DNA of 64,000 bases from Gordonia heveisoli (GCF_030315745.1 NZ_JASXSH010000001.1:124001-188000), one strand, 5' to 3'. Shown: positions 35,067 through 44,610, numbered from the stretch's first letter. The notes: generated by a model from the letters alone, not told the origin. Program-made: numbers and translations.

Positions 35067-35903
35067 ATGTCGCAGCACCTGCAGGGCAAAGTCGTCATCA
35101 TCACCGGCGCCGGGGGCGGATTCGGCAAGCTGATCGCGGAGAAGTGCGCCGCAGGCGGCGCCCATGTCGTCGGCATCGACATCGATGGCGACGCCGTTCA
35201 GGCAACCGCCGAAGGTATTGTCGCCCAAGGCGGTTGCGCGGTAGGCTTCGCCGCCGACGTGACCGATATGGAGCAGATGAAGGCGGGCGCAGCACTGGCA
35301 GTCGAACGCTTCGGCGCCATCGACGTCACGGTCAACAATGCCGGCGTGATGCCGCTGGCCTACTTCGCCGACCACGAACGTGCCTGGCAGCGCTGGCACA
35401 AGGCCATCGACATCAACATCAAGGGCGTGGTGAACGGGATCTCGGCGGTCTACGACCAGATGATCGAACAGGGTCGCGGGCAGGTCGTGAACATCTCGTC
35501 GATCTATGGCAACGGCGGCTTCGAGGGTTCGGGCGTGTACAGCGCCACCAAGGCCGCGGTCACCACACTGTCGGATTCGCTGCGTATCGAGGCGAAGGGC
35601 AAGATCAAGGTCACGACGGTGAAGCCGACCGGTGTCGCCGGTACGAATCTGGCGAGCTGGATCGTCAACGAACGCGCCATCATGGGCATGGTCGGGCAGC
35701 GCGCGAACAACTTCCGCGGACATATGGCCGACCTGACGAAGGGCTCCTTGCCCGCGGAACTCACCGATGTCGACTCGGTGCAGTACTGGCTGATCACTCC
35801 CGATGATCTGGCCAACGCCGTCGTACATGTCATCGATCAGCCGTGGGGAATCAGCCTCAGCGACGTGACTGTCCGGGCCAGTGGCGAGGACTACCTGCAC
35901 TGA
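35067..35903 (+). CDS. Short-chain dehydrogenase/reductase
   Basis: 278 residues from ATG 35067 with the strong ribosome site gggaggg. Classical SDR: TGAGGGFG (13-20), NNAGVMP (90-96), catalytic Tyr158-x3-Lys162 (YSATK), and Ser in VVNISSIYGNGG. It has a longer C-terminal part than usual (about 195-278), which shapes the substrate pocket. Substrate unknown. Its neighbours (Ddn-like and DUF5313 genes) are on the opposite strand, so it is transcribed alone, perhaps controlled by the palindrome at 34980-34995. Confidence 0.88.
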   Translation: MSQHLQGKVVIITGAGGGFGKLIAEKCAAGGAHVVGIDIDGDAVQATAEGIVAQGGCAVGFAADVTDMEQMKAGAALAVERFGAIDVTVNNAGVMPLAYFADHERAWQRWHKAIDINIKGVVNGISAVYDQMIEQGRGQVVNISSIYGNGGFEGSGVYSATKAAVTTLSDSLRIEAKGKIKVTTVKPTGVAGTNLASWIVNERAIMGMVGQRANNFRGHMADLTKGSLPAELTDVDSVQYWLITPDDLANAVVHVIDQPWGISLSDVTVRASGEDYLH

Positions 35904-35922
35904 CGACGTCGCGCCGGACAGC

Positions 35923-36312
35923 TCAGCGCTGCCCGCCCCGATACTTGCGGTAGTACTCGTCGTAGACGTCGGCGTTGCGCTCACGCTCACGCTTGTTGAT
36001 GAGCTCAGGATCGAGGCCGTGCTGACTGAGCCGGTACCGGCGATAGACCCGATTGAGGGCAATCGAGAAGAAGATGTACGGGACCAGGATCGGGATCGTC
36101 ATATTGGCGCGGATGAGCCAATCAGCCGGGACGAACAGCATCGGCACCAGCAGAATCACGCAGGGCACGGCCCAGAACGCGACCATCCCGAACGCTGCGC
36201 CGGGACCTGCCAGGTCGTTGGCGACCCATTCCCGCATCGACGCCGGAAGCTTGGCCCCGTAGGCGTATTTGATCCGCTCAACGGTTGTCGGCGCGGTCCG
36301 CGCATCGGTCAT
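35923..36312 (-). CDS. DUF5313 membrane protein
   Basis: 129 residues from ATG 36312. The start TTVERIKYAYGAKLPASMREWVANDLAG matches the actinobacterial DUF5313 family. Two membrane helices follow (AAFGMVAFWAVPCVILLVPML and ANMTIPILVPYIFFSIALNRV). The C-terminus YDEYYRKYRGGQR is basic and cytoplasmic. Function unknown; the family is restricted to Mycobacteriales and relatives as far as I know. An in-frame upstream ATG at 36438 would add 42 residues of poor family similarity. Confidence 0.8.
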   Translation of the reverse strand: MTDARTAPTTVERIKYAYGAKLPASMREWVANDLAGPGAAFGMVAFWAVPCVILLVPMLFVPADWLIRANMTIPILVPYIFFSIALNRVYRRYRLSQHGLDPELINKRERERNADVYDEYYRKYRGGQR

Positions 36313-36440
36313 CTGATGTCCTGAACTCTCTGTCCGGTGAGCCGCATCGCGCTGCACCGCCGTGCTGCGCCGCGCCGGACTCCCTACCTCAGCCATCTTA
36401 GTGACCTGCATCGTTGCCACCTTCGCCGCGTCGGTCATGA

Positions 36441-36457
36441 TGCGGAACGTTTCCGCA
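36441..36457. promoter_or_regulatory. Inverted repeat tgcggaa-cgt-ttccgca
   Basis: Perfect 7-bp arms with a 3-bp centre, 20 bp left of a second palindrome, in the gap between the DUF5313 gene and the MarR gene. It may bind the MarR product or another regulator. Confidence 0.4.
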
Positions 36458-36475
36458 TTTCACTATTTGATCGTA

Positions 36476-36490
36476 CACAATTGAATTGTG
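36476..36490. promoter_or_regulatory. MarR-type operator upstream of the MarR gene
   Basis: cacaatt-g-aattgtg is a perfect 15-bp inverted repeat in a locally AT-rich stretch (tttgatcgtacac...). Its core acaatt-n-aattgt equals the well-known MarR/OhrR half-site pair. It lies 85-99 bp upstream of GTG 36575, so autoregulation is likely. Confidence 0.6.
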
Positions 36491-36574
36491 GCCTACTAGA
36501 GAATGTCGGCCGTCTCACGCCGAGAACCCGGTCGCTACCCTGAGCCGAGAACGACGACAAGCACAGGGGGCACC

Positions 36575-37024
36575 GTGTCCGGAGATCCGATCGCCGACCT
36601 CGAAGCGGAGCTCGCCGACTTCTGGCGACGCGGCCGGGTCCGCATTCGCGCCCGCACCCACGCCATCGACCCCGCACTCGACCCGAGCTGTTATCCGCTC
36701 ATCGCTCTGCTCGCCCGCCGCGGCCACCTGCGCATGTCCGAGCTGGCCGCCGAACTGGGTCTGGAGAAGTCGACCGTCACCCGTCAGATCGACGCGGTCG
36801 TCCGACTCGGACTCGTCGACCGCCACCCTGATCCCGACGACGCGCGGGCTCGCATCGTATCGCTGAGCGAGGCCGGCAGGCAGCGCTTCGGCGACGTCGT
36901 CACCTCCGCCGTCGCCGACTGGCGCACCCGGCTGAGCCGCTGGAACCCCGACGACATCCGCACCCTGACCGCATTACTGCACCGTCTCGGCGACGCCTCC
37001 GACGAGACACCGCCCACCGCGTAG
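36575..37024 (+). CDS. MarR-family transcriptional regulator
   Basis: 149 residues from GTG 36575, chosen because caggggg lies just upstream. Winged helix: LRMSELAAELGLEKSTVTRQIDAVVRLGLVDRH (about 51-83), wing PDDARARIVSLSEAGRQRF. The dimer helices are at both ends. There is no Cys in the N-terminal helix, so it is not of the OhrR type. Ligand unknown. A 15-bp MarR-type palindrome lies upstream. The cinA gene starts 99 bp downstream and could be part of the same unit. Confidence 0.85.
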   Translation: MSGDPIADLEAELADFWRRGRVRIRARTHAIDPALDPSCYPLIALLARRGHLRMSELAAELGLEKSTVTRQIDAVVRLGLVDRHPDPDDARARIVSLSEAGRQRFGDVVTSAVADWRTRLSRWNPDDIRTLTALLHRLGDASDETPPTA

Positions 37025-37123
37025 ACCCCGCGATCAGTCTGAACTGACCCGCGCGGGAAGGCGCACGCCGACGCAGAACGACACGCGACGACGGTGAGGG
37101 CGGCTACCACTAGGCTCGGCGAC

Positions 37124-38395
37124 ATGAGTGTGCGTGCGGGCATCGTCGTCACCGGCACCGAGGTGCTGACCGGCCGGATCACCGATCAGAACGGCCCGTG
37201 GGTGGCGCAGCGACTCCTCGAAGCCGGAGTGGACGTCGCACACATCACCATCTGCGGCGACCGGCCGGCAGATCTGACCGCACAACTCCGCTTTCTCATC
37301 GCCGAAGGTGTCGACCTCATCGTCACCACCGGAGGTCTGGGCCCCACCGCCGACGACCTCACCGTCGACACGGTGGCCGAGCTACTCGGCCGACCCCTGG
37401 CGCTCGACGCCGAATTGGAAAGCCGCATAACCGAGATCATCGCGCGCTGGCAACGGCATGCACTGGAGACCGATGCCGTGCGCGCCGGTATCCGCAAGCA
37501 AGCACTGGTGCCCTCGGGGGCCGAGTCGATCCCACCGACCGGTACCGCCCCCGGTGTCGCCATTCCCCGGACCACGTCGACCCCGACCGTGGTCATCCTT
37601 CCCGGACCGCCCCGCGAACTGCAGGCGATGTGGCCCGCAGCCCTCGTCACCCGCGCGATGACCCAGGTGATGCCACCGCGCGTGGAGGTCCGGCAGGAGG
37701 TCATCCGTGCCTACGGCCTGTCCGAGGCGGAGCTCGCCGAGTCACTGCGGGAGGCGGAGCACTCGGTCGCCGGCTTCGGCGGGCTGGAGATCACCACCTG
37801 CATGCGGCGCGGCGAGATCGACATGGTAACCCGGTTCCCCGACGAGGCCACACCGGCCTATCGTGACCTGTCCGCACTTCTCGACGAACGTCATGGGGCC
37901 CAGATCTTTTCGACCACCGAATCGACGCTCGACGATCTCCTCGCGCACGCTCTGACCGGTGTGCGGATCGCCACCGCAGAGTCCTGCACCGGCGGACTGG
38001 TCGCGGCCCGCCTGACCGACCGGGCCGGATCGTCGGCGTATGTGTGGGGTGGGGTGGTGTCGTACTCCAACGACGTCAAGACCGACATGCTCGACGTCCC
38101 GGCGACCATGATCGCCGAACACGGGGCAGTCAGTGAACAGGTGGCGCGGGCCATGGCCGACGGTGCCCGCCGACGGTTGGGCGCCGACATCGCGGTATCC
38201 ACCACCGGAATCGCCGGACCGGATGGGGGTTCCACCGAAAAGCCGGTGGGCACAGTCTGTTTCGGCCTATCCATCGCGGGACGGACGACCGCTACACGAA
38301 CCCGGCGATTCCCCGGTGACCGCGCCACCGTACGGGCACTCGCCACCACGGCGGCCTTACATCTGGTGCTCGACGCCCTGAAGCAGGAGAACTGA
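37124..38395 (+). CDS. cinA: CinA family protein (NMN deamidase / competence-damage protein)
   Basis: 423 residues from ATG 37124. N-terminal MoCF/COG1058 domain (about 1-170): [20 protein letters not shown] and [13 protein letters not shown], a nucleotide-handling motif. C-terminal CinA domain (about 265-423): [23 protein letters not shown] with the catalytic Ser, and [20 protein letters not shown]. The C-terminal domain deamidates nicotinamide mononucleotide in the pyridine-nucleotide cycle; the N-terminal domain is linked to ADP-ribose pyrophosphatase activity. No recA or pgsA neighbours, unlike in many bacteria. Confidence 0.93.
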   Translation: MSVRAGIVVTGTEVLTGRITDQNGPWVAQRLLEAGVDVAHITICGDRPADLTAQLRFLIAEGVDLIVTTGGLGPTADDLTVDTVAELLGRPLALDAELESRITEIIARWQRHALETDAVRAGIRKQALVPSGAESIPPTGTAPGVAIPRTTSTPTVVILPGPPRELQAMWPAALVTRAMTQVMPPRVEVRQEVIRAYGLSEAELAESLREAEHSVAGFGGLEITTCMRRGEIDMVTRFPDEATPAYRDLSALLDERHGAQIFSTTESTLDDLLAHALTGVRIATAESCTGGLVAARLTDRAGSSAYVWGGVVSYSNDVKTDMLDVPATMIAEHGAVSEQVARAMADGARRRLGADIAVSTTGIAGPDGGSTEKPVGTVCFGLSIAGRTTATRTRRFPGDRATVRALATTAALHLVLDALKQEN

Positions 38396-38452
38396 CCGAG
38401 GAGGATACGGACGCGCCACGCGTTCATCCCTCTTCAGGATATCGCGACACCC

Positions 38453-38472
38453 GGGGGTTGCGGCAAGGCCCC
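38453..38472 (+). promoter_or_regulatory. Rifamycin-associated element (RAE)-like motif before helR
   Basis: gggggttgcggcaaggcccc differs in one base from the actinobacterial RAE consensus as I remember it (GGGGCTTGCGGCAAGGCCCC). The RAE precedes rifamycin-inducible genes, including rifamycin-modifying enzymes and helR. It lies 55-74 bp upstream of ATG 38527. Confidence 0.75.
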
Positions 38473-38526
38473 GGTGAGGGTGCACCATGGTGCCTCCACA
38501 CCGCACCGATCCGTACCGGAGACCGA

Positions 38527-40683
38527 ATGCCCGCTGCCGCCACCAGCATCTTCGACCTTGCCCGCCCCGTCGACGGAAGCCCGACACCCAAAGCCGCCGA
38601 CGCGCTCATCACCGAGGACGAGAAGTTCTTCGCCACCCTGTCCGCCGCACTCGACGATGCGGTATCCACCCTCACCGCCCGCATCGGCCATCTCCGGGAG
38701 ATGCCTGGCGGGAGGGGTAAACAGGCCGTCGAGCGCGATCTGGAAATCCATCTGGCCACCACCCGGCTTCGCACTTTGGAACGCCACCGTATCGACCTCT
38801 GCTTGGGCCGTATGGTCACCGCGACGGGCGAAATCGTCTACATCGGCCGGATAGGGATCGTCGATGCTGGCGGTACCCAACTGCTCGTCGACTGGCGCAC
38901 CCCGGCCGCCGAACCGTTCTTCGCCGCCACCCACGCCGATCCCCGCGGACTGGCCAGCCGGCGCCGCTATCGCTGGGCACATGCACGCATCGTCGACTAC
39001 TGGGATGAAGAGCTCTCGGCCACCGCTGACCGCAGCGGCCTTGCCCTGGACGATGATTCGGCATTCCTGTCCACCCTCGCCGATCACCGTTCCGCCCGCA
39101 TGCGCGACGTACTCGCCACCATCGCCGCCGACCAGGACGCGATCATTCGGGCCGGGTCGGCGGGAGCCCTCGTCGTCGACGGCGGTCCCGGAACCGGCAA
39201 GACGGTCGTCGCGCTACACCGTGCCGCCTACCTCGCCTACGCCGATCCACGGTTGGCCGGCCATCGGGGTGCCGTGCTCGTCGTCGGACCGCATCGGCCG
39301 TATCTGTCCTATGTCGCCGACGTACTACCCAGCCTCGGTGAGGAGAGTGTGCGGACCTGCACCCTCGACGATCTCGTACCCGAAGGTGCCGGCATCGCCG
39401 ACGAGGCAGATCCGGCGCTCGCCCGGCTGAAGTCGTCAAGCCGCTTCGCGGCTGCGGTCAATGTCGGCATCGACTGGTACGAGGAGCCGCCGACAGATCC
39501 GTTCATCGTCGAAACCCCCTGGGCGGATGTCGAACTCGGCCGCGATGAGTGGGCGCTGGCGTTCGCCTCACCGGAGGCGGGAACACCACACAACGACGGA
39601 CGCGACGGCGTGTGGGATGAGCTGGCCGACATCGTCGCCGCACGCCTGGCCAGCCCGGCGGCGACTCCGGACAAGGTGCGTCGGGCGCTCACCGCGAACT
39701 CCGACCTGGCTGAGGTGGTGCACCGGGCGTGGCCGATTCTGCATGCGACCGACATCGTGGGGGACCTGTGGTCGGTACCCGCCTTCCTCCGCAAATGCGC
39801 ACCCTGGCTGACCGACGCTGAGGTGAACGCTCTCCAACGCGCGGACGCCACGGCGTGGACGCGCTCGGATCTGCCCATCCTCGACGCCGCCCGCCATCGG
39901 CTGGGCGACCCGGAAGCCGCGTCTCGTCGCCGATCCCGATCGAGGGCACTGGATTCCGAACGCCGGCGGATGGACCGGGTCGTCGATGACCTCCTCGATG
40001 CCCGCGACTTCGACGACGGCGAAGGACTGACGTCGATGCTGCGGCACGACGACCTGCGTTCGGCACTCGTGGACCAGGATGCAGCGACGCCGGAGATCGC
40101 CGATCCGCTGGCCGGGCCGTTCGCCCACGTCATCGTCGACGAAGCGCAGGAACTCACCGACGCACACTGGCAGATGCTGATGCGACGCTGTCCGGCAAAG
40201 AGTTTCACGATAGTCGGCGACCGAGCGCAGGCGCGGCACGGATTCCGCGAGACGTGGGAGCAACGCCTGACCGGGGTCGGCTTCGATTCGGTCACGCGCG
40301 CCGTGCTCAGCGTGAACTACCGGACTCCCGCCGAGGTGATGACGGTTGCCGGGCCGGTCATCCGCGCCGCCATCCCCGACATCGAGGTCCCGACGTCGAT
40401 CCGGCAGAACGGGCTCCCGGTTCGACGCGGCTCGATCGACGAGCTCACCACGATCGTCGACGATTGGCTCGCCGACCACGAGGAGGGCACGGTCTGCGTG
40501 ATCGGCGCACCGGCTCCCCCTCGCGCCCGGGTCAGCTCGCTGTGCCCGATGGACGCGAAAGGTCTGGAGTTCGACCTCGTGGTGCTGGCCCAGCCGGATC
40601 GCCTGGGTTCGGGGATCGAGGGCGCAGTGGACCGCTACGTCGCGATGACACGCACCACTCAGCAGCTCGTCATCCTGTCCTAG
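38527..40683 (+). CDS. helR: HelR: RNA polymerase recycling motor ATPase (HelD/UvrD-like)
   Basis: 718 residues from ATG 38527 (ribosome site ggaga). UvrD/Rep-type superfamily 1 ATPase of the HelD class. Its long N-terminal helical arm (about 15-75) includes EKFFATLSAALDDAVSTLTARIGHLREMPGGRG. Walker A is VDGGPGTGKTVVALHRAAY (about 217-235), motif II VIVDEAQELTDAHWQMLMRRCP, motif III FTIVGDRAQARHG, and the C-terminal motif DAKGLEFDLVVLA. HelR displaces rifamycins and frees stalled RNA polymerase, giving intrinsic rifamycin tolerance in Streptomyces and Mycobacteroides abscessus. The RAE-like motif upstream supports HelR over generic HelD. A strong bidirectional hairpin follows. Confidence 0.9.
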   Translation: MPAAATSIFDLARPVDGSPTPKAADALITEDEKFFATLSAALDDAVSTLTARIGHLREMPGGRGKQAVERDLEIHLATTRLRTLERHRIDLCLGRMVTATGEIVYIGRIGIVDAGGTQLLVDWRTPAAEPFFAATHADPRGLASRRRYRWAHARIVDYWDEELSATADRSGLALDDDSAFLSTLADHRSARMRDVLATIAADQDAIIRAGSAGALVVDGGPGTGKTVVALHRAAYLAYADPRLAGHRGAVLVVGPHRPYLSYVADVLPSLGEESVRTCTLDDLVPEGAGIADEADPALARLKSSSRFAAAVNVGIDWYEEPPTDPFIVETPWADVELGRDEWALAFASPEAGTPHNDGRDGVWDELADIVAARLASPAATPDKVRRALTANSDLAEVVHRAWPILHATDIVGDLWSVPAFLRKCAPWLTDAEVNALQRADATAWTRSDLPILDAARHRLGDPEAASRRRSRSRALDSERRRMDRVVDDLLDARDFDDGEGLTSMLRHDDLRSALVDQDAATPEIADPLAGPFAHVIVDEAQELTDAHWQMLMRRCPAKSFTIVGDRAQARHGFRETWEQRLTGVGFDSVTRAVLSVNYRTPAEVMTVAGPVIRAAIPDIEVPTSIRQNGLPVRRGSIDELTTIVDDWLADHEEGTVCVIGAPAPPRARVSSLCPMDAKGLEFDLVVLAQPDRLGSGIEGAVDRYVAMTRTTQQLVILS

Positions 40684-40691
40684 CCCCGATC

Positions 40692-40732
40692 TCGTAGTAC
40701 GACACCGCGCGAAACGCGGTGTCGTACTACGA
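40692..40732. terminator. Bidirectional hairpin between helR and fadD
   Basis: Perfect 18-bp stem (40692-40709 with 40715-40732) and 5-nt loop cgaaa, between two converging genes. The TAG stop of the fadD-like gene (40727-40729) lies inside the right arm, so the hairpin starts at the very end of that gene. Confidence 0.85.
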
Positions 40733-42370
40733 AATCCCGAGGGGGCCGGTGGGCAGCTGCCTGCGGACCAGTTTGCCGGTGGCGTTGCGTGGCAGTTCGT
40801 CGACGAAGACGATGTCGCGCGGGACCTTGAACCGAGCCAGGTGCATCTTGACGTGCAGCTTCAGCTCGTCCGGCTTCGGGTCGCTGCCGTCGGCTCGAAC
40901 GATGAAGGCCCGCAGCCGTTTACCGTATTCGTCATCATCCACACCGACCACCGCCACATCGGCGACCTCGGGATGTTCGGCGAGTAGATTCTCGACCTCC
41001 AAGGGGAAGAGGTTCTCGCCTCCGGAGACGATCATGTCGTCGTCGCGTCCCTCGATGAACACGAGTCCGTTCTCGTCGATGCGGGCCATATCCCCGCTCG
41101 ACATGTATCCGTCGATGATCTGTTTGTTGCGCCCGTCGGTATACCCCTCGAACGGCGCACCGGTGCGCACGAACAACCGGCCGACCACATTGGTTCCGTG
41201 GATCCGCCGATCGTTGTCGTCGAAGAGCGCGATATGGCTGCTGACCGGCGGCCTGCCCACCGTACCGGGAGCCTGCCGCAGATCCTGCGGCTGTGCGACG
41301 GTCGCGATGGCTACCTCGGTCGACCCGTACATGTTGTAGAGCACATCGCCGAAGGCGTCCTGGACGGCCTCGCACAGCGTCGGCGACAACGCCGAGCCGG
41401 CGACCACGATGATCTTCAACGCCGACAGGTCGTACCGGCCGATGACCTCCGGGCCGAGGGCGACCATGCGGTGCAGCATCGTGGGTACCGCGACCAGCAC
41501 CTCCGCCCGATGCTCGGCCAGTGCCGACAGCGTGCGCTCGGCATCGAAGCGACGCATCACCACTGTGCGGTTACCCAATCCGGTGGCGACCCCCCACAGC
41601 GCGAATCCGGTGGAATGGAAGATCGGCGACACGATGACCGCGGTACTGTTCTGCGGCAACGGGATTCGATCGAGGAGCAATGCGCTGGTGAACGGCGAGG
41701 AGAGCTTCCGCTTGGCTCCCTTGGGCAGACCGGTGGTGCCGCTGGTGAGAATCACCAGACCGTGGAACTCCTTCGGGGTCGCCGGCCGGGTCGTGTCGCC
41801 TGCGGTCACGACGTCATCGAGTACCGCCCCCGCACCCGGGACGGGCCGATTACCGTCCACCCAGGTCAGGATGCGCAGCATCGCAGGCGGAAGCCCGGTC
41901 AGCAGGTCGGCGAACTCCTCGTCATAGAGCATCGCGACGACCTGTTCGCGTTCGGCGACCTCGACGAACTGGGTCTTCCCGAAACCGGTGTTCATCATCG
42001 CCAGTCGGTAGCCGGCCCGTCCGGCGGCGGCGAGGGTGGTGATCAGTCCGCGATGATCGCGGGCGAGCACACCGATCACCGAGCCTGGTTGGACCCCGGA
42101 CGCGAGCAACCAGTTCGCCAACGCGTTGGCGCGGCGATCGAGTTCTCCGAAGGTGAGTGTGCCCGCCTCGTCCGTCAGCGCCGGCGCATTCGGATGCTTC
42201 TCTGCTCCGCGCATGATCACCGCCGATGCGGGACCGATCTGTTTGGTTCGCTTGGCCGTCGACACGATGTCCCCGGGATCACGCAGATCGATCAGTTCCG
42301 ACCGCTGCAGCACCCGAACCGAACCGACCAGATCCCCGACCATCTCGAATGCCTGCCGAACCGATACCAC
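40727..42370 (-). CDS. Long-chain fatty-acid-CoA ligase-like AMP-forming synthetase (FadD)
   Basis: 547 residues from GTG 42370, chosen for the ribosome site acggggg 7 nt upstream (GTG 42400 and ATG 42343 are alternatives). AMP-binding core LVILTSGTTGLPKGAKRK, then YGSTEVA, SSGDMARIDENGLVFIEGRDDDMIVSGGENLFPLEVE and the C-terminal catalytic Lys in PRNATGKLVRRQL. The architecture with a long N-terminal lead-in resembles mycobacterial FadD2. It activates a carboxylic acid to acyl-CoA. Divergent from the fadE-fabG unit with a 161-bp shared control region, so the three may act in one lipid-degradation route. Confidence 0.88.
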   Translation of the reverse strand: MVSVRQAFEMVGDLVGSVRVLQRSELIDLRDPGDIVSTAKRTKQIGPASAVIMRGAEKHPNAPALTDEAGTLTFGELDRRANALANWLLASGVQPGSVIGVLARDHRGLITTLAAAGRAGYRLAMMNTGFGKTQFVEVAEREQVVAMLYDEEFADLLTGLPPAMLRILTWVDGNRPVPGAGAVLDDVVTAGDTTRPATPKEFHGLVILTSGTTGLPKGAKRKLSSPFTSALLLDRIPLPQNSTAVIVSPIFHSTGFALWGVATGLGNRTVVMRRFDAERTLSALAEHRAEVLVAVPTMLHRMVALGPEVIGRYDLSALKIIVVAGSALSPTLCEAVQDAFGDVLYNMYGSTEVAIATVAQPQDLRQAPGTVGRPPVSSHIALFDDNDRRIHGTNVVGRLFVRTGAPFEGYTDGRNKQIIDGYMSSGDMARIDENGLVFIEGRDDDMIVSGGENLFPLEVENLLAEHPEVADVAVVGVDDDEYGKRLRAFIVRADGSDPKPDELKLHVKMHLARFKVPRDIVFVDELPRNATGKLVRRQLPTGPLGIS

Positions 42371-42402
42371 CGCACGCCCCCGTCTCTCATGTTGAAACAC
42401 GT

Positions 42403-42429
42403 GTTGTCGGATTCCCGTTGTCGGACTCC
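42403..42429. repeat. 13-bp direct repeat in the fadD/fadE control region
   Basis: gttgtcggattcc (42403-42415) and gttgtcggactcc (42417-42429) match at 12 of 13 positions with a 14-bp period. They sit next to the palindrome aacacgtgtt (42396-42405), in the gap between divergent fadD and fadE. A regulator binding site is possible. Confidence 0.5.
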
Positions 42430-42531
42430 AATGTAGGGCTCTTCGCGACGCCGAGCGGGCCTTCGCCGGAATCGAGAGATTTCGTCGACCCGGGTTCCCG
42501 GCCGCCCCTGCCCGGCGGCATAGTTGTGGCC

Positions 42532-43743
42532 ATGGTCACCACTTCCTCGGTCAGCTATATTCCCGAGACGCTCAACCCGGACGTCCCCGACGACGTCTTC
42601 GGCGAGGTGCTCAACCAGGTTTCGCGGTTCGTGCGGTCTCATGTGGTGCCGCGGGAACTGGAGATCATGGCCGCCGACGAGATTCCCGCCGACCTGCGGA
42701 CTCAGGCCGCCGACATGGGACTCTTCGGGTATGCGATCCCACAGGAGTGGGGCGGCATCGGCCTCGACCTCATGCAGGACGTCGAGATCGCCATGGAGTT
42801 GGGTTACACGTCGCTGAGCCTGCGGTCGATGTTCGGCACCAACAACGGCATCGCCGGCCAGGTCCTGGTCGGCTACGGCACCCGAGAACAGAAGGCCAGG
42901 TGGCTTCCGCCGATCGCCACCGGCGAGGTCGTCGCCTCCTTCGCACTCACCGAGCCGGGCGCCGGATCGAATCCGGCCGGGCTGGCGACCACCGCAACCG
43001 CCACCGATGACGGCTGGATCATCAACGGCGGCAAGCGGTTCATCACCAACGCCACCGACGCCCAGCTGTTCGTCACCTTCGCACGCACCGATCCGGCACC
43101 CGAAACCGGCACCGGCATCGGTGTCTTCCTCGTCCCCGCCGATACGCCCGGCCTGACCGTCGGCGTCAAGGACGCGAAGATGGGACAGGAGGGTTCGCGC
43201 ACCGCCGACGTCACGTTCGACGGTGTGCGGGTCGGCCCGGAGGCACTGGTCGGCGGCGACGCCGCGGTCGGCTACCAGGCCGCCATGACCATCCTGGCGC
43301 GTGGCCGCATCCACATCTCGGCGCTGGCGGTCGGGCAGGCGCAGCGCGCCCTCGACGAATCCGTCGCCTACGCGGCGAGCGCCACCCAGGGCGGTTCCCC
43401 GATCGGCGACTTCCAGCTGGTTCAGGCGATGATCGCGGATATGCAGACCGGGGTGATGGCCGGCCGCGCGCTGGTGCGCGACGCCGCCCGCGCGTGGGTG
43501 ACCGACACCGACCGGCGGATCGCACCGTCGGCGGCGAAGCTGTTCTGCACCGAGATGGTCGGCAAGGTCGCCGATCTGGCGGTGCAGGTCCACGGCGGCA
43601 CCGGCTATATGCGCGAGGTGCCCGTCGAACGGATCTACCGCGACGTCCGGCTACTCCGCCTCTACGAGGGCACCAGCGAGATCCAGCGACTCATCATCGG
43701 CGGCGGCCTCGTCCGCGCCGAGAAGAAGAAGCAGACCTCCTGA
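42532..43743 (+). CDS. Acyl-CoA dehydrogenase (FadE)
   Basis: 403 residues from ATG 42532. FAD loops [21 protein letters not shown] and [14 protein letters not shown], Arg-containing [37 protein letters not shown], in which Glu of YEGTSE is the usual catalytic base. It oxidises acyl-CoA to trans-2-enoyl-CoA, passing electrons to ETF. It forms an operon with the SDR gene 55 bp downstream and diverges from fadD, consistent with beta-oxidation of a particular acyl chain. Confidence 0.93.
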   Translation: MVTTSSVSYIPETLNPDVPDDVFGEVLNQVSRFVRSHVVPRELEIMAADEIPADLRTQAADMGLFGYAIPQEWGGIGLDLMQDVEIAMELGYTSLSLRSMFGTNNGIAGQVLVGYGTREQKARWLPPIATGEVVASFALTEPGAGSNPAGLATTATATDDGWIINGGKRFITNATDAQLFVTFARTDPAPETGTGIGVFLVPADTPGLTVGVKDAKMGQEGSRTADVTFDGVRVGPEALVGGDAAVGYQAAMTILARGRIHISALAVGQAQRALDESVAYAASATQGGSPIGDFQLVQAMIADMQTGVMAGRALVRDAARAWVTDTDRRIAPSAAKLFCTEMVGKVADLAVQVHGGTGYMREVPVERIYRDVRLLRLYEGTSEIQRLIIGGGLVRAEKKKQTS

Positions 43744-43798
43744 CGGCCCCCGGCCACCATCCCCGACCGACACCATCTCCGGCAACGAAAGGCACCCC

Positions 43799-44527
43799 AT
43801 GCTCACCGGCAAGACCGCGATCATCACCGGAGCCGCACAGGGCATCGGCCTGGCCATCGCCGAACTGTTCGCCGCCAACGGCGCCCGGATCGTCATCGGC
43901 GACCTCGACGCCGACCAGGCACAGGCCGCCGCAGCCTCCTTGGACACCGAGGCGATCGGAGTGGCCTGCGACGTCGCCGACGGCGCGGACGTCCAGCGGC
44001 TGATACAAGCCGCGGTCGACGCGTTCGGATCCCTGGACGTCATGGTGAACAACGCAGGCATCACCCGCGACGCGACGATGCGCAAGATGACCGAGCAGCA
44101 GTTCGACGACGTCATCGCCGTTCACCTCAAGGGCACGTGGAACGGCACCCGGCTCGCCGCGGCACATATGCGCGAGCACGGCGGCGGCACGATCATCAAC
44201 ATGTCCTCGATCTCCGGCAAGGTGGGCATGATCGGCCAGACGAACTACTCGGCCGCGAAAGCCGGCATCGTCGGCCTCACCAAGGCCGCGGCGAAGGAGG
44301 TGGCTCACCTCGGGGTCCGGGTCAACGCCATCCAGCCGGGACTGATCCGCACCGCCATGACCGAGGCGATGCCCGCCAAGGCGTGGGAATCGAAGATGGC
44401 CGAGATCCCGATGCAGCGTGCGGGCGAACCCGCTGAGATCGCCTCCGTCGCACTGTTCTACGCATCGGAGATGTCGTCGTATATGACCGGTACCGTGGCC
44501 GAGGTGACCGGTGGCCGCCACCTCTGA
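43799..44527 (+). CDS. FabG-type 3-oxoacyl reductase / 3-hydroxyacyl-CoA dehydrogenase (SDR)
   Basis: 242 residues. TGAAQGIG (10-17), NNAGITRD (84-91), Ser in [11 protein letters not shown], Tyr150-x3-Lys154 (YSAAK), and the FabG C-terminus [17 protein letters not shown]. Cotranscribed with the acyl-CoA dehydrogenase, so it more probably acts as a beta-oxidation 3-hydroxyacyl-CoA dehydrogenase or PhaB-like reductase than as the biosynthetic FabG. A hairpin terminator follows at 44575-44610. Confidence 0.9.
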   Translation: MLTGKTAIITGAAQGIGLAIAELFAANGARIVIGDLDADQAQAAAASLDTEAIGVACDVADGADVQRLIQAAVDAFGSLDVMVNNAGITRDATMRKMTEQQFDDVIAVHLKGTWNGTRLAAAHMREHGGGTIINMSSISGKVGMIGQTNYSAAKAGIVGLTKAAAKEVAHLGVRVNAIQPGLIRTAMTEAMPAKAWESKMAEIPMQRAGEPAEIASVALFYASEMSSYMTGTVAEVTGGRHL

Positions 44528-44574
44528 GGGAGCTACCCGCCCGCATTCGCGGATCAGATGCGCCGACGACCGGC

Positions 44575-44610
44575 AATCCCGCGTAGTCGAGTAGTCGACT
44601 ACGCGGGATT
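44575..44610 (+). terminator. Hairpin terminator after fadE-fabG
   Basis: Perfect 16-bp stem (44575-44590 with 44595-44610), loop gtag, 48 bp after the fabG-like stop; ends in gatttct, giving a short T-rich tail. Confidence 0.85.

Noticed and set aside
41198-42436. 412-codon plus-strand open frame opposite the fadD gene
   Set aside because: Antisense shadow; His/Arg-rich with no family similarity.
42292-43593. 433-codon minus-strand open frame opposite the fadE gene
   Set aside because: Antisense shadow; the plus strand carries every acyl-CoA dehydrogenase motif.
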